Source of the DNA: Owenia fusiformis
Taxonomy: Eukaryota > Annelida > Polychaeta > Sabellida > Oweniidae
Direction: 5' to 3'
Assembly: GCA_903813345.2 (NCBI GenBank)
Contig: CAIIXF020000002.1
Location: 6,191,772 to 6,255,771 of the forward strand
DNA: 64,000 nt
Translations under genes and position numbers: made by a program
Shown here: piece after piece, positions 46,985-59,100 of the stretch
Position numbering within the stretch: position 1 is the stretch's first letter
Layout: every line of letters begins with the position of its first letter
Notes under the pieces: generated by a model
What the model saw: the letters and a program-made list of their open reading frames with translations, nothing else
Told to the model about the DNA's origin: nothing
Database searches by the model: none

Positions 46985-47405
46985 TAAAACAAACGATGAC
47001 ATAATCCAGTGGATATCGCCCATCTACACGAGTGAGCGCAGCGATATCCAAGAGTGGATAAAAATGATAGCCCGAGCAAATCATAGGATATCATAATCAT
47101 TATATCGTCGCTATTTTTGTATGGACTTAAGATAATTTGACCTAAAAGTTGTTGTTTTTTCTAATTTTTCCATTTTATTGTCTGTGAACTCATTTTGCTG
47201 AGCACATAATCTTGAAACTATACCGTTGCAAATCAAACAGACAAGTGGTTATTTGGCGCCAAATGAAAAACTAATGAAAAAATCGTATCCGACGAATGCT
47301 ATTTTTAACACGTCATATGAGTCGGATACGATTTTAGTGGCGCATACCAAAATTATCTTGTGGATAAAAATGATATCCCTCAAAATCATAGGCTATCCTC
47401 TACAT
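46985..47405. repeat. Foldback hairpins of the GATATCCTATGATTT family (block 2)
   Basis: TGGATATCGCCCATC / GCGATATCCAAGAGTGGATAAAA at 47010-47070 and TGGATAAAAATGATATCCCTC..AATCATAGGCTATCCTC at 47360-47403 are the block 2 counterparts of 33230-33345 and 34567 in block 1. Between them lies the small stem AATCGTATCCGAC..GTCGGATACGATT (47280-47335), kept in both blocks. Confidence 0.6.
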
Positions 47406-48122
47406 GTATTTGTAACGTGTTTTCCGCAGTACACACAACAAGTATTTACAAAATCATTTACATTTATTTACAAAATCCTTAAAAAGGAATATATATTTGC
47501 AAAAAATTCAATTACTTTAAATTCAGTATACATTATAATAATCTTGGAGCTCAAACCTCTCACATTAAATACTATTCTGATAAGGCATAAATGTCCTTTT
47601 GTTTCACATCTTTTGAAAATATCTCATGCTGTGATTCACTTATTTGAAATTCGCCATTGGGATCAATTTAATCTAGGCTTACTTATGTGTGTCAATACAC
47701 CAATTATGTGTGTCAATTCACCACTTATATGTGTCTCTTTACACAGTTAACGAACTCTCTTTGATTCAAAAAATGTTGACGGAAATAGGTGTCCAGAGTA
47801 TTCTGTACCACTTTATATTTTTGTAAAGGTCGAATAAAATGTTTTCTTATGGAATCGATAATATCAATAAGTTGCCTCGATACTTCACTCCTGGCATCCC
47901 TGCCGTGGATTAGTTGAAAGACATAATCAGCTCAAAACTTATGAAACAACCCTTGTATAGTTACATAGCATTCCCAGCATCAATGTTCAAGAATGTTAGC
48001 GTACTTTTGCGCCTGGCGCTTCTTTTCAAGGCATACGAGGGGTTATCATAAAGTTCCTCTTCATTGTGTTCTGTTTTAGAGACTTTCCCAGTTCTCGATT
48101 TATTTAGCTAGTCTTCGCTTTA

Positions 48123-51100
48123 CTAAGATCTACAACAGCAATAATTGGGTCCGCAGCCTCCCCCACAACTGTTGTATCTGTAAATTTTCAATCCCAACTT
48201 TTCATATCCCGCCTCTCCGTGAGCAAACTTTGGTCGGCCCCAGTAAACATGGAGAGAATTAAAGCACGTCATTCTGGAATGAAACATACAATCCATGAGA
48301 AACAATGATAATCACATTATTTGATATTTCTTACACCCCGTTTAGCACCAATATCAACCAGAATTGGTTTACGACAGACAAACGGCAAAAAGAAAAAAAT
48401 TAGCACCAACTTTTGTTTGTGGTATTTGTAAGGGACAAAACAATTATATAAAAATTGCATATTATTGAAACAAGTGGCTCAAGTTCATTTAAATTCAGCT
48501 TTCATTTCTATTTAATTTCAACAATTATTATACTGCCATCTTTTGATAGATATTAAAGCTAAGTTAACTTTTACTTGGCATGCAGCTGGTCACTAACTCT
48601 GTCTTCTGATTGGTCAGTGGTTTAGCCACTCAGGTTTGAGATCAATGGGTAGAAGACAGAGGGTAGTGCTATCTTTGGTCAGTTTTAGCTTCATCTTTGC
48701 AAGAGAGAACATCTATTGTTTTTACTACTTTGTGACTTTGTACATATTTATATTTATACAGGATAAAGAATTATTTTATTAACTTAAACTGATGTGTTTG
48801 TGATTGATAGATAGAAAAGGGTAAACCAGTGAGGGTTTACATAAAATTTTTAGTGAATAGGCTAGAGAGGCGCTATGGCACTGAGGGTCAAGTAACCCGT
48901 TATATATCTGAGTTAAGAAACAGGCGGCGCAGAACAAATGAAACCGTAGCTGAATTAGGTCAAGCTATTAGGAGATTAAGTAATTTGGCATACTCAGAAC
49001 TCCCTGAATCTTCAAGAGAGAACCTAGCCATGTTCCATTTTATCGATGCTCTAAATGAAAGAGATCTGAAACTTGCTGTTTTCAATGCAAAGGCATCTGA
49101 TTTAGATGGGGCCATTAAGGTTGCTATAGAGACTGAGGCCTTTATAGAAAACAATGCCAATAGGTCGAGATTTAGCAATGAGTATAGGCGGGATAGACCT
49201 ATACAAGTAAGAAAAACATAGAATATGTGATAAGAAAAAAGGAAAAGTGAATACTTATCCTGATTATCAAATTGGTTATAGAAGATCAAGTAGAAATAGG
49301 AAACCTCCTGATAGATATGGTGTATAAGGTGAAATTCAAACCTTGTGTGGAGATTTTCTGTGATGTCATAATTTCCCACACTGTTAACACCTGTTGAAAA
49401 TCACAGAGTTTGCCAGTTAAATTGTAAACAATGAGATTAACAACTCTTTATGTATTGTTTATGATAGTGGAAATCATAACTATTTAAAGTCCCAGTCTAA
49501 AGTTTGAAAATATTTTTTTATCATTCATTTACTATTTGTCAGGACTTAAAAAGTGGTTTTTGAGATTTTTGAACAAAAAAAAATCTTTGAAAAAAAATTG
49601 TGAGCATTTCATTTCTCAAATATTCAAATTTCCCGCCATTTTTCAAAAAAAGTTGAAATTTCTTAATCATCAAATATTTCTTAATGCATTTCAAAAAAGA
49701 TTATCTTTTTAACACCAATGCAAAGGTTGAACAAAGGACACACTATTTCAATGATAAAATGCCATATTTAATGGGCCACTTCAATGTTTTAACATATCAA
49801 AAATATTTTGAAACATTAGTGATGTCACTAAGGTACCAAAAACTTTTTGAAAAAAATTGAAATTTTTTTTTTGATGTCAATCTTTTCTAAATATGTTAGA
49901 CTTTCATAAAAAACAATGTTGATTGTCTAACCAGGTTAAAAGGAAGAATAAATTATGTTTTAGATATCATTGTACCATTGGTTTCTATGAGAACTAAAAT
50001 TTTGAAATGCATTTTTCTCAGAACCATTTTCATGCACTAATAAGTTCCTTTATCGCTTATTTATGAACCGATTTTCTTAATTTTTTCGGCAAAAAACATG
50101 GGAGGATGAATGCTATGCATTGGTATGAATTGTGGCTAATTAGAAGATATGAGTGACCTCTAAAAGTTGGTTTTAAATAGATTCACAAATTTTGGAACAA
50201 AAAGTCTATCAAAAACCACTTTTTGAAATTTAAAAAAAAAGTTTCACATATCACACTTTGATAACATTGGGTAAGACTACAATATAAGCCAAAGTGGTTT
50301 AAACTTTATATGGGGCCTTTAAGGAGGGTGAAAATATATAGTTTATAGAAAGCATAAAATATATATAAGTAGAAAGTAGTCTAAAAATATAGTGTACTAT
50401 AACAAAAATATATAATATATTAGTAGAAAGAATTTTAACAAGTTATTTAGTTGAACATGTTGAATGTGTGCTGGTCGGTATAAATACACAGAACCTTGGT
50501 TGTTTAAAAAAAAATGCACTGAAGGTATATAAGAATAAGTGAAATTCCTTATATTTGTTGGATAAGAATAGTATAGTTTCCATATAGCTTTTGAAATCTC
50601 GCTAAATCTCGTTTTTCGTGAGATTTTAAGAGACTTGCATATTAGACCTCTAATGACTTACATTACCTTCTTTTAAATGGCATATTTGAATTCAGTGAAA
50701 TGTTTTCTCCTTTAATAGCTTTGATTTACACAGTTATGTAATTTGAATAATTTTCTATAACAATTTAAAAAAACTTGGGCCAAATGTCCATAGATGCAAT
50801 GCTAAAATTCTTTAAATCCGTGGATTATTTGTATGTCAATCAACATTTGCATGTTTAATCACATCATGTACATAAACAGGGTCGTCATGTGGTATATCAT
50901 TCAAGTTTTATACAGATTCAACAAACACACTTTGATAAATCATGAAATTAAGCCACTTTTCCAAGATTTTAGCATGTAAATGAATGGAGCTCTAGCCCGA
51001 GTTAAAAGCTGAATAAAAGATGGCAGCACGAGATTTCATTGATTTTTCTGCTATTTAGAAACTATCCTATTGTGACGTTGATACTCAGTATAGTTCAAAT

Positions 51101-54100
51101 AAGATGCCATATTTATAACTGAAGGGGAAAATACAAGTATGACAAAAAGTTGTAATCGGGACAAACAATGTAGTGTTTTAAACATTGTGGTGCTTACTGG
51201 TATCAAAAGGAAAGAAATGCATGCATGTGGTGATACAGTAGAACAGTTTACCCATAAGTCGAGAATTAAAATTTAAAAAGCTGTTTTTAAGTTTATTTGT
51301 GAAAAGGACTTTTAGGGATGAGTGTTGATTAGATTTTGTTGATTGAGAGCTGGCCAACTCAAAAAGAGACAATATTTGTATTGACAGAAACTGGCACTTA
51401 GAGGTGTTCCCGGGGTATTAATTGAGCTGAGGAAGTCCTTGAATAAAATTGCAATATGATCTTAGAGCTCTTAAGAGATTATGTTGTGGGATTGTGCACA
51501 TTTGGATACAGTTCAAGAACAGTTTAAGGATAACTGTTAATTAGTTATAATGTTGTTTGAACTTGAGAGATCAATGATCGATTGTTTTTAACAAAGGCAG
51601 GGATAATCTGATATACTAATAGAAAGAATTGATCCCCCAATTATAGATGACTTGATTTTGATTGCTTTATATTTTTGACATAATCTTGTCTCATGGAATG
51701 TCAATAGTAGCCAATGACATGTAGAGGTGTGTAAACAACAAGTGACAAACCAGTGACATGTTTTAAGTTTTGGGTGCCGGGATGTCTGGACTGGTTTAAG
51801 TAGCAATGTGATGAGACCTTATATAACTAAGGGGACACTGAGGTGGTCATATTGAGTTGATTTCTTAATGTAACAACACCCTAGATTTTGCAAGAGTTGA
51901 TAGGAGTTGACAACTGGATGTAAAAGCCTAATATCATGGCAGAGAAGAAATCAATGAAATCCCGATTGGGATTGGGGGTTAGTCCCCTGGAGGAATCTGA
52001 AGACCTGGAGGAGTTTCGCGAATTCCAGGAATTCAAATGGAAAAAAGCCATGCAGGAGAAAAAATCTAAGGCTGTATACATAAGTTGTAACAACTGTAAT
52101 GAACTGTTTGCTTCAAGAAGGATGTTGCACATGCATATCCCAAAGTGCAACCAAAAGAAGAAAAATCAGGTGTTAGATTGTTTCCATTGCGACAGTCAGT
52201 TCTCCAGCAAACATGCTTTATTCAAACATAAAGCCATTGCTCACCACAAAGAACTATCATCAGACTACCCAGAACCGTAAAGTCGGAAACTGTCAGCCAA
52301 ACTACTGAGGTAATCCTTACCCCAAGAAACGAGATGCAAGCGACGGAGGGAGACAGCTACCAAGAGGTGGGGACTTTGTCCCTCCGAACCTCGCTACCCA
52401 ATGAAGACAGCAGTCAAGAAGTGGGGACTTCGTCTCTCCGAACCTCATCACCAAGGGAGACCGTCGACTTAGAGGTGGGGAATGGTTCCCTCCGAACCTC
52501 GTCACCAGAGGAGACTTCTGACTCAGATGGTGGAAATCGTCGCTCGTGGAATGCAACACAGGGGTGGGGTCGCATTCCCTCCGAACCCCGGCAACTACTC
52601 TTGATAAAGAGTTATAAAGATTATGACAGAACGGGAGAAATCGTGTTGAAGGATTCAAGGATTGTACGTTTGGACGACAAGTATGAAACGTTTACTTTTC
52701 AAGTTAACCCTGAGAATAGAGACATTCTAAAGCATTTTGCAGCTGATCATCAAATCCCCATGCTTAATCAGACCATGAAGACTAGGGACAGACATGGAGT
52801 CATTACAGCCAAGACAGTCACAATATCTGCCAGCCCGTTCTAGACATACGTACAACTACTACAAGATGTATATAGTGTATATATATCATGGGCATTTTTC
52901 TTGTATTTCTTTTATATGTTTTCAGGTTATTTTTTTCAATTAAAGTTTGCTATTTTTTTATGAGCACTTGTTAATGGACTTTTGAGAAGGTCAACCCCGG
53001 AGTGTTGAAGCTTCGGGGAAGGCTATGAAACAAGTGGCTCAAGTTCATTTAAATTCAGCTTTCATTTCTATTTAATTTCAACAATTATTATACTGCCATC
53101 TTTTGATAGATATTAAAACTAAGTTAACTTTTACTTGGCATGCAGCTGGTCACTAACTCTGTCTTCTGATTGGTCAGTGGTTTAGCCACTCAGGTTTGAG
53201 ATCAATGGGTAGAAGACAGAGGGTAGTGCTAGCTTTGGTCAGTTTTAGCTTCATCTTTGCAAGAGAGAACATCTATTGTTTTTACTACTTTGTGACTTTG
53301 TACATATTTATATTTATACAGGATAAAGAATTATTTTATTAACTTAAACTGATGTGTTTGTGATTGATAGATAGAAAAGGGTAAACCAGTGAGGGTTTAC
53401 ATAAAAAAGCACGTCTTTATTGAGACTATTAAAAATTAACGCTACCACAGTACACAACCCCCTCCCACTTAAATCTCAAAAAGAACCCCGTGTTTCATTA
53501 TTTAAAACTTTAATTTACGCACTCTAGATGCAAGTGTTCTTTATGATGACTGGTATTTCTCCCTATGCCAGGTGTAATGCTAAAATAAGCTTTTGAGCGG
53601 CCATTTTAAATGATTAGATACAAGAAGTTAATTTTACGATTTTACTCATTTTACCTGTAGATCGCAGACTCAATTTTACATCTGATTTTACCTGTAGATC
53701 ACAGACTCAATTTTACAATTCATTTTACCTGTAGATCACAGACTCAATTTTGCATCTCATTTTACCTGTAGATCGCAGACTCAATTTTGCATCTCATTTT
53801 ACCTGTAGATCGCAGACTCGATTTTACATCTCATTTTAACTGTAGATCGCAGACTCAATTTTGCATCTCATTTTACCTGTAGATCGCAGACTCAATTTTG
53901 CATCTCATTTTACCTGTAGATCGCAGACTCAATTTTACATGAATAAACATCTAAACGTTCATCTTCAACTCCTAGGGTTTAACCTTTTAATGAACTTACG
54001 CTCTGCCTGCCACTTGGCCGTCTTGGGCCCGTAAATTTGCATCCGAGCATATGGTGGCACATGTCCGACTTCCACCACATGCTCTGCGTACGGCATATGT

Positions 54101-54803
54101 CCATCCACCTGCTGTATTCATGGCTGTACAAGTTGCTTCTGCCATCTCATCGTAGTAGTTTGCAAAGTTTGATTCATCGTGACTCTCTGCCTTCAGCTCA
54201 TCAACAGAACCTTTTAATGAATGATGTAATAAAGGATTCAAGCCCAGGACTCAATAAATATATTATAGGATAAATTAGATGTCAGAAACTACTCCCTCGC
54301 CTATCAATGCATGCACTATAGTGAGATATCTAAAGATGGTACAGGGTAACATGAATGTAACGAAATTATCAGTTTTCTCATTATAAATAGAGAAAATATC
54401 CCGAAAATTCATCTTAATTTTAGAAATTAACTCATTTTAAAATAATAAAATTGGGACCGAGCGAGAAAAAGTACACACTGATAGCTAAAGTGTCAGAAAA
54501 CATAAAACATTAAATTCTCTCTTTACCTTTTAGATTGGCAACTTCTGTGGTCAAATCTGCAATATTTTCTTCTGCCTCTGACAGCCCAGACGTCGTATTG
54601 GATAGCCAATTTGTGAGATTTTTACAATCGCCATAACCCATTTGTTGTGGGGTTATGTTGATGACGGGTGCACACGTGCACGTTGGTGTATCCCTGCAAG
54701 GCGGGAATGGGTCTCTTGCGGCGGCAGTCCCCTCGGCATTACCCCATCCAAGCGCGCTAACAGCAATCACACATATTGCTAAAATTTCTTTTAAAGAACT
54801 CAT
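48123..54803 (-). CDS. Gene D2: paralogue of secreted Cys-rich gene D1
   Basis: Exons in transcript order: 54803-54527, 54210-54000 and 48273-48123, phases as in D1, 212 residues. The signal peptide differs from D1's by one residue (MSSLKE). Exon 2 is 15 nt shorter, lacking a duplicated SHEAE-like unit. Cys differences from D1: GYCDCK is GYGDCK here, whereas GGGWGPNYCCC is GGGCGPNYCCC, so both mature proteins keep 14 Cys. The gene ends with TAG two codons earlier than D1. Intron 2 (5.7 kb) contains a young LTR element and a 37-bp tandem array. It converges on pseudogene C. AATAAA follows the stop at 48099-48104. Confidence 0.82.
48466..48841 (+). repeat. 5' long terminal repeat
   Basis: 376 bp, TG..CA ends, 2 differences from the 3' copy (48558 G/A and 48672 T/G). 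Confidence 0.85.
48829..49221 (+). CDS. Retrotransposon Gag-like fragment
   Basis: The open frame starts within the LTR end and runs through LERRYGTEGQVTRYISELRN, RRTNETVAELGQAIRRL and FIDALNERDLKLAVF. This is the C-terminal half of a Ty3/gypsy-type Gag (retrotrans_gag) capsid region, with its usual helix pattern and ALxxxxLRxAVF-like core. It lacks a CCHC zinc knuckle and ends with a stop at 49219, with no pol frame after it. It could supply a partial capsid protein or be a remnant kept for packaging signals. Confidence 0.72.
   Translation: MRVYIKFLVNRLERRYGTEGQVTRYISELRNRRRRTNETVAELGQAIRRLSNLAYSELPESSRENLAMFHFIDALNERDLKLAVFNAKASDLDGAIKVAIETEAFIENNANRSRFSNEYRRDRPIQVRKT
49494..50322. mobile_element. 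TTAA-flanked DNA element, copy 1
   Basis: The element begins TTAAAGTCCCAGTCTAAAGTTT and ends ACTTTATATGGGGCCTTTAA, giving imperfect ~20-bp inverted ends inside TTAA. Most of its 829 bp is matched by copy 2 at 55333-56166. It is inserted in the LTR element. The TTAA target hints at a piggyBac-type non-autonomous element. Confidence 0.7.
50323..51935. other. LTR element interior without recognised coding
   Basis: A/T-rich spacer between the Gag fragment and the 3' frames. No pol domains could be found in any frame. Confidence 0.5.
51936..52280 (+). CDS. C2H2 zinc-finger ORF in the LTR element
   Basis: A 114-residue frame. The N-terminal part is acidic and helical (ESEDLEEFREFQEFKWKKAMQEKK). 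Two C2H2-like fingers follow: C-NN-C..H-M-H-x4-C near residues 51-71 (the last ligand is Cys, H-C type) and C-FH-C..H-x5-H-H near 82-104. Upstream ATG context is acceptable (AATATCATGGC). It is the first frame of a 3' cassette with the 52334 ORF. It may be a host-derived sequence captured by the element or an accessory gene. Not recognised. Confidence 0.55.
   Translation: MAEKKSMKSRLGLGVSPLEESEDLEEFREFQEFKWKKAMQEKKSKAVYISCNNCNELFASRRMLHMHIPKCNQKKKNQVLDCFHCDSQFSSKHALFKHKAIAHHKELSSDYPEP
52334..52843 (+). CDS. Accessory ORF with EVGTxSLRTS repeats
   Basis: A 169-residue frame. Residues 8-70 contain a ~20-residue unit repeated about three times (QEVGTLSLRTS, QEVGTSSLRTS, LEVGNGSLRTS). The C-terminal 80 residues are a compact-looking domain (DRTGEIVLKDSRIVRLDDKYETF..). 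Translation frame differs from the 51936 ORF (+2). It lies before the 3' LTR. No family recognised; either an element-specific protein or the 3' remnant of a longer polyprotein. Confidence 0.45.
   Translation: MQATEGDSYQEVGTLSLRTSLPNEDSSQEVGTSSLRTSSPRETVDLEVGNGSLRTSSPEETSDSDGGNRRSWNATQGWGRIPSEPRQLLLIKSYKDYDRTGEIVLKDSRIVRLDDKYETFTFQVNPENRDILKHFAADHQIPMLNQTMKTRDRHGVITAKTVTISASPF
53026..53401 (+). repeat. 3' long terminal repeat
   Basis: 376 bp, copy of 48466-48841 with two differences. Confidence 0.85.
53644..53940. repeat. 37-bp tandem array, 8 copies, in D2 intron 2
   Basis: The unit reads CATTTTACCTGTAGATCGCAGACTC..AATTTTGCATCT with few substitutions (A/G in GATC-CAG). It stops about 60 bp before the exon 2 donor (53999). 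D1 has no such array. Confidence 0.88.
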
Positions 54804-54901
54804 CTTGAAATTGTTACTTCAGATTTTTAAAACGACTACTAGTATATAGTGCCCTCACGTCTATCGTATGAATGTAATGAAAAGTTTATCTAGAGGGGTC
54901 G

Positions 54902-54909
54902 CTTTTATA
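54902..54909 (-). promoter_or_regulatory. TATA box of gene D2
   Basis: TATAAAAG on the minus strand about 100 bases before the start codon, conserved with D1. Confidence 0.55.
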
Positions 54910-55332
54910 ATAGTTACTTGACAAGGGGCTTGACATCTACATCTTGCGAAATTTCTAGAAAACCGGATACAGTTCAGAGAAATATTTACTGCAATTTCAT
55001 GTTTGTGTGTACTAAAGCTATGTTTTAAAAGGTTATAATAGGTTTTCGGGGAATTTGATTGGATTTAAAGTTTATTTAATAGTATGATGTCCACAATAGC
55101 AAGTAGACAAACAAAATAAGTAGAAAAGATAATATAGGTAAAACTTGTTGACTTATTTCTCAGACGGTTGTTTATGTATTTCACCCGGACCTGATATGTC
55201 ATTATACTACCACTGAATTGTCATTAAAAGTGCAACTTCGTTGAATTTCATTGCTTTAGAATTTCGTAGCATTCTGGGTTTGGATAAGTAATGTTTTCTA
55301 ATTGTATTTACTGATTCTATTTTTATTTTCCT

Positions 55333-56166
55333 TTAAAGTCCCTGTCTAAAGTTTGAAAATATTTTTTTTATCAATCATTTACTTTTTGTCAGGACTTAAA
55401 AAGTGATTTTAGAGATTTTTGAACAAAAAAATTTTTTTTCAAAAAGTTGTGAGCATTTCATTTCTCAAATATTCAAATTTCCCGCCATTTTTCCAAAAAA
55501 GTTGAAATTTCTTAATCATCAAATATTTCTTAATGCATTTCAAAAAAGATTATCTTTTTAACACCAATGCAAAGATTAAACAAAGGACACACTGTTTCAA
55601 TAATAAAATGCCATATTTAATGGGCCACTTCAATGTTTTAGCATATCAAAAATATTTTGAAACATTAGTGATGTCACTAAGGTACCAAAAACCTTTTGAA
55701 AAAAATTTTTTTTTCGATGTCAATCTTTTCTAAATATGTTAGACTTTCATAACAAACCAATGTTGATTGTCTAACCAGGTTAAAAGGAAGAATAAATTAT
55801 GTTTTAGATATCATTGTACCATTGGTTTCTATGAGAACTAAAATTTTGAAATGCATTTTTCTCAGAACCATTTTCATGCACTGATAAGTTCATTTCTCGC
55901 TTATTTATGAACCGATTTTCTTATTCTTTTCGGCAAAAAACATGGGAGGATGAATGCTATACATTAGTATGAATTGTGGCTAATTAGAAGATATGAGTGA
56001 CCTCTAAAAGTTGGTTTTAAATAAATTCACAAATTTTGGAACCAAAAGTCTATCAAAAACCACTTTTTGAAATTCAAAAAAAAAGTTTCACATATCACAC
56101 TTTGATAACATTGGGTAAGACTACAATATAAGCCAAAGTGGTTTAAACTTTATATGGGGCCTTTAA
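55333..56166. mobile_element. TTAA-flanked DNA element, copy 2
   Basis: 834 bp, close copy of 49494-50322, beginning TTAAAGTCCCTGTCTAAAG and ending TATATGGGGCCTTTAA, here outside the LTR element and upstream of D2. The 66-residue frame at 55533 is an element shadow. Confidence 0.72.
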
Positions 56167-59100
56167 AGTAAAAATTCATATTTGAATAATTAGCGTGTAT
56201 CCAGGTTTTAAATATCAACTCACAGACACCATGAAAAATCATGGCCTTCTGTGTAAGTTCTAGATTATTACTTGTTGAAAACAGTAATGTTGATAAGTAT
56301 CAGAATGACTCACAGACCGCATATCAACAATTCATTTAAAAATAAATTCACACATAGCAAAGCATAATACATCACTTTCCACCCAGTGGGAACACAGAAT
56401 ATTGTAACAATGGTCATACTATACTATTAGCAAATGAATGGTTATTATGTCTCCATTACAAGTGTTATAGTCTAACCTTTTTGTGGACGGTGTTCAGCGT
56501 CTGTAACAAATGGCAGGTGGTGGCATTGTGTATATTAATCGCTTATTTCTTAGTAAAATCGATTACCCAATGCCAGCATATTTCGTCTATGCTCTAAAAT
56601 TTGAATCAAATTATAATTATTATCTTCTAAAAATCTGAGATATAAAAATAGATTTTGAGTGAGAACAGCCATAGAAACTGATTGGGAACTAGATGCCAAT
56701 ATGACCATCTTGCCTATAGTTTAATAAACCTGTTTTGCCATGTGTCATAAGTGTTGCACTAGACTTGATCATTTTTATGTGCTATATATCAGGAACAAAG
56801 CATGCTACCTTAAATGAATAAGAGTCTAAAGATACATTTGTAATAAGAGGCCACACACACATTTGTGAAATGTCCATCATTTAACATTTTGGGTATACAC
56901 CATAAAAAAGTTAAAACACAATTTATATTTTTATACTTTATTCAGTCTTTATTTATAAATGTCCATCCACTGTTTCTAGTACTGTACAACTAACCAATTA
57001 GTAAGTTTCCAGTACAGTAGTCAGTACAGCCTGATAATACATTCTGTTAATACAGTCTGATAGTACATTCTAATCAGAGTAAATTCTCTCTGTGAAGTAA
57101 TCACATATTTTTCATACAAAAGTGTTAATATTTTCCTCGTATTCATAATAATAATAAACACCCATATTAGGCTTGTAATATATGTGTATGCCCATATTAG
57201 GCGTGTAATATACGTGTATGCCCATATTAGGAATACAAAATATTTGGGTACACATGTTTGTAAAATAACATAATTTGAACATGAATTTTTACTTTAAATA
57301 CAAAACACTTTTTTAACACAAATAATTTCAATTACACATTTCAAATCAATGAAACCCTTTTTTCTAGTTGCTAGGCATTTGTTTTTTGGTTGCTAACAGT
57401 TTGTTTATCATAACACATCATTAATTTTCAAAACATTTAAAAAAAGTTGAATTATACGAAATGTCTAGATAAAACTACTTTTGTTCAGAGAAAATGAACC
57501 GTTTTGTACATAATTCAAAATAAGACACCTGTGGGACACCCATAAAAATCAAAATGACATACTTTGTAAAATATTCTCGAACTTCACGGTGTCTCGCTGT
57601 TTTTAATAAAAATGCACATATCTTACTTTTGTAATAATACGAACATTAAAATTGAATCGTGTCAGCTCCTACATATTAAAATAAAAAATTGAACTTAACA
57701 TTGTTAACTAAAATGCAAAACAGGTGTATCATAAAATGTGGCCTAGTGAAGGTCTTAAATAGGTGAGGCAAATTAATATAGGCGAGGCACATACAATAAT
57801 GTCTTGATTAATGATTTAGTAAAATTTGCCTCGCCCCGCTAGCTAGCTAGCAAGGTCCATGATACTAAATCTAACTTATAGAAACAGATACAATATTAAT
57901 TTGTCTCAATGTTAAACAAATTGTATGTCTCTCATTCCTAGCACTTAATTCCAAGTGTTTAGGCCAAAGTAAAAAATAAATGATTCCAGGCATATGTTTC
58001 ACAACAAATTCTACATTTCATTTTGTCAGCGTATAATAAAAGGCTGTTCCCGCGTTTAAAAATGTGGAGCAATTCACTAAAGCTAGAAATCCAAAAAGTC
58101 TGTTTTGTTAACACGAGTCGATCAGCTGATGAAATGAAATGCAGAATTCAATGTAAATTTTTTTGACAACCCTTATGATCATCATCTCTTTATTTATAAA
58201 TGAATATTGCTCAAAATCAACCAAAGCCCTTGTGACCTTTCTTACAAGAAACTTGTACTTTAAATCATAACTGTGACGCTGGAACAAAACAATGTTTTTC
58301 CACGGTACCAATAAGACATGGTCTAGCGATATAAATGAAAGATTTATTAGGTCTACAGTATGCAATGGACATTATATGAATATCAAAATAGAAAACATAA
58401 CATCCTATGAGAGAGTGTAACATTCTAAGAAAGAATGTGACATCCTTTGAAAAAATGTAACATCTTATGAATGAATGAATGTAACATCTTTTGAGAGAAT
58501 ACCACATCCTCTGATCCAGCGTAACCAGTTTTCAAGACACAGCTTCTCATGACTAATTAATATTACTTTTGCAGTATATAATATAAAACATTCAAGTCGA
58601 GGTCGCACATTACTCGCACATTAACCTAACCGTCTACATCTGTAGCCGTTATATAGATATTCTAAATTGTACATGTTTACTAGACCTAGGCTACTTACTT
58701 GGGCAACATTTGGCACAGTCTTATATTGAGTATAAATAAATATATATAATAGACTACGTTACTGGTCACACCAGTTTTTCTACACTGTACATACTGGGCA
58801 GTTGGGGGAGGGGCAACCAAAGTGCACCTTAAGCAATACCATTTTTCTTGAATTCAAATTGTGGGCAAATTAGAAATTTGTCATCCTCCGATCACAGGGC
58901 TTCAAAATCCAGAATATTTTCTTTCTTTTTACACCCTGCTATAAGCAGTTAGCATTTCCCCGATTAAGAACTCACAATCTGATTTGCTGTCGGAACACTG
59001 TGAAAGCAATCATGTATACGGCATCGGTGCATAATAAGATCACGTGACTCTGTTTAATCGGACCTTCCAAAGTGGTTATAGCAGGGGGGAAGAAGGAGGT

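Larger units (their letters stand above)
48466..53401 (+). mobile_element. Non-autonomous LTR retrotransposon
   Basis: Direct repeats of 376 bp at 48466-48841 and 53026-53401 start TGAAACAAG and end GGGTTTACA, and differ at only two positions. The interior of about 4.2 kb encodes a Gag-like fragment at its 5' end and two small frames near its 3' end, but no protease, reverse transcriptase or integrase. A purine-rich stretch (GAAGCTTCGGGGAAGG) precedes the 3' LTR. A clean target duplication was not seen. A TTAA element is nested at 49494-50322. Confidence 0.85.

Noticed and set aside
53644-53940. Possible CRISPR-like array (37-bp periodicity)
   Set aside because: Units are contiguous without unique spacers; this is a simple tandem repeat in an intron of an animal gene.
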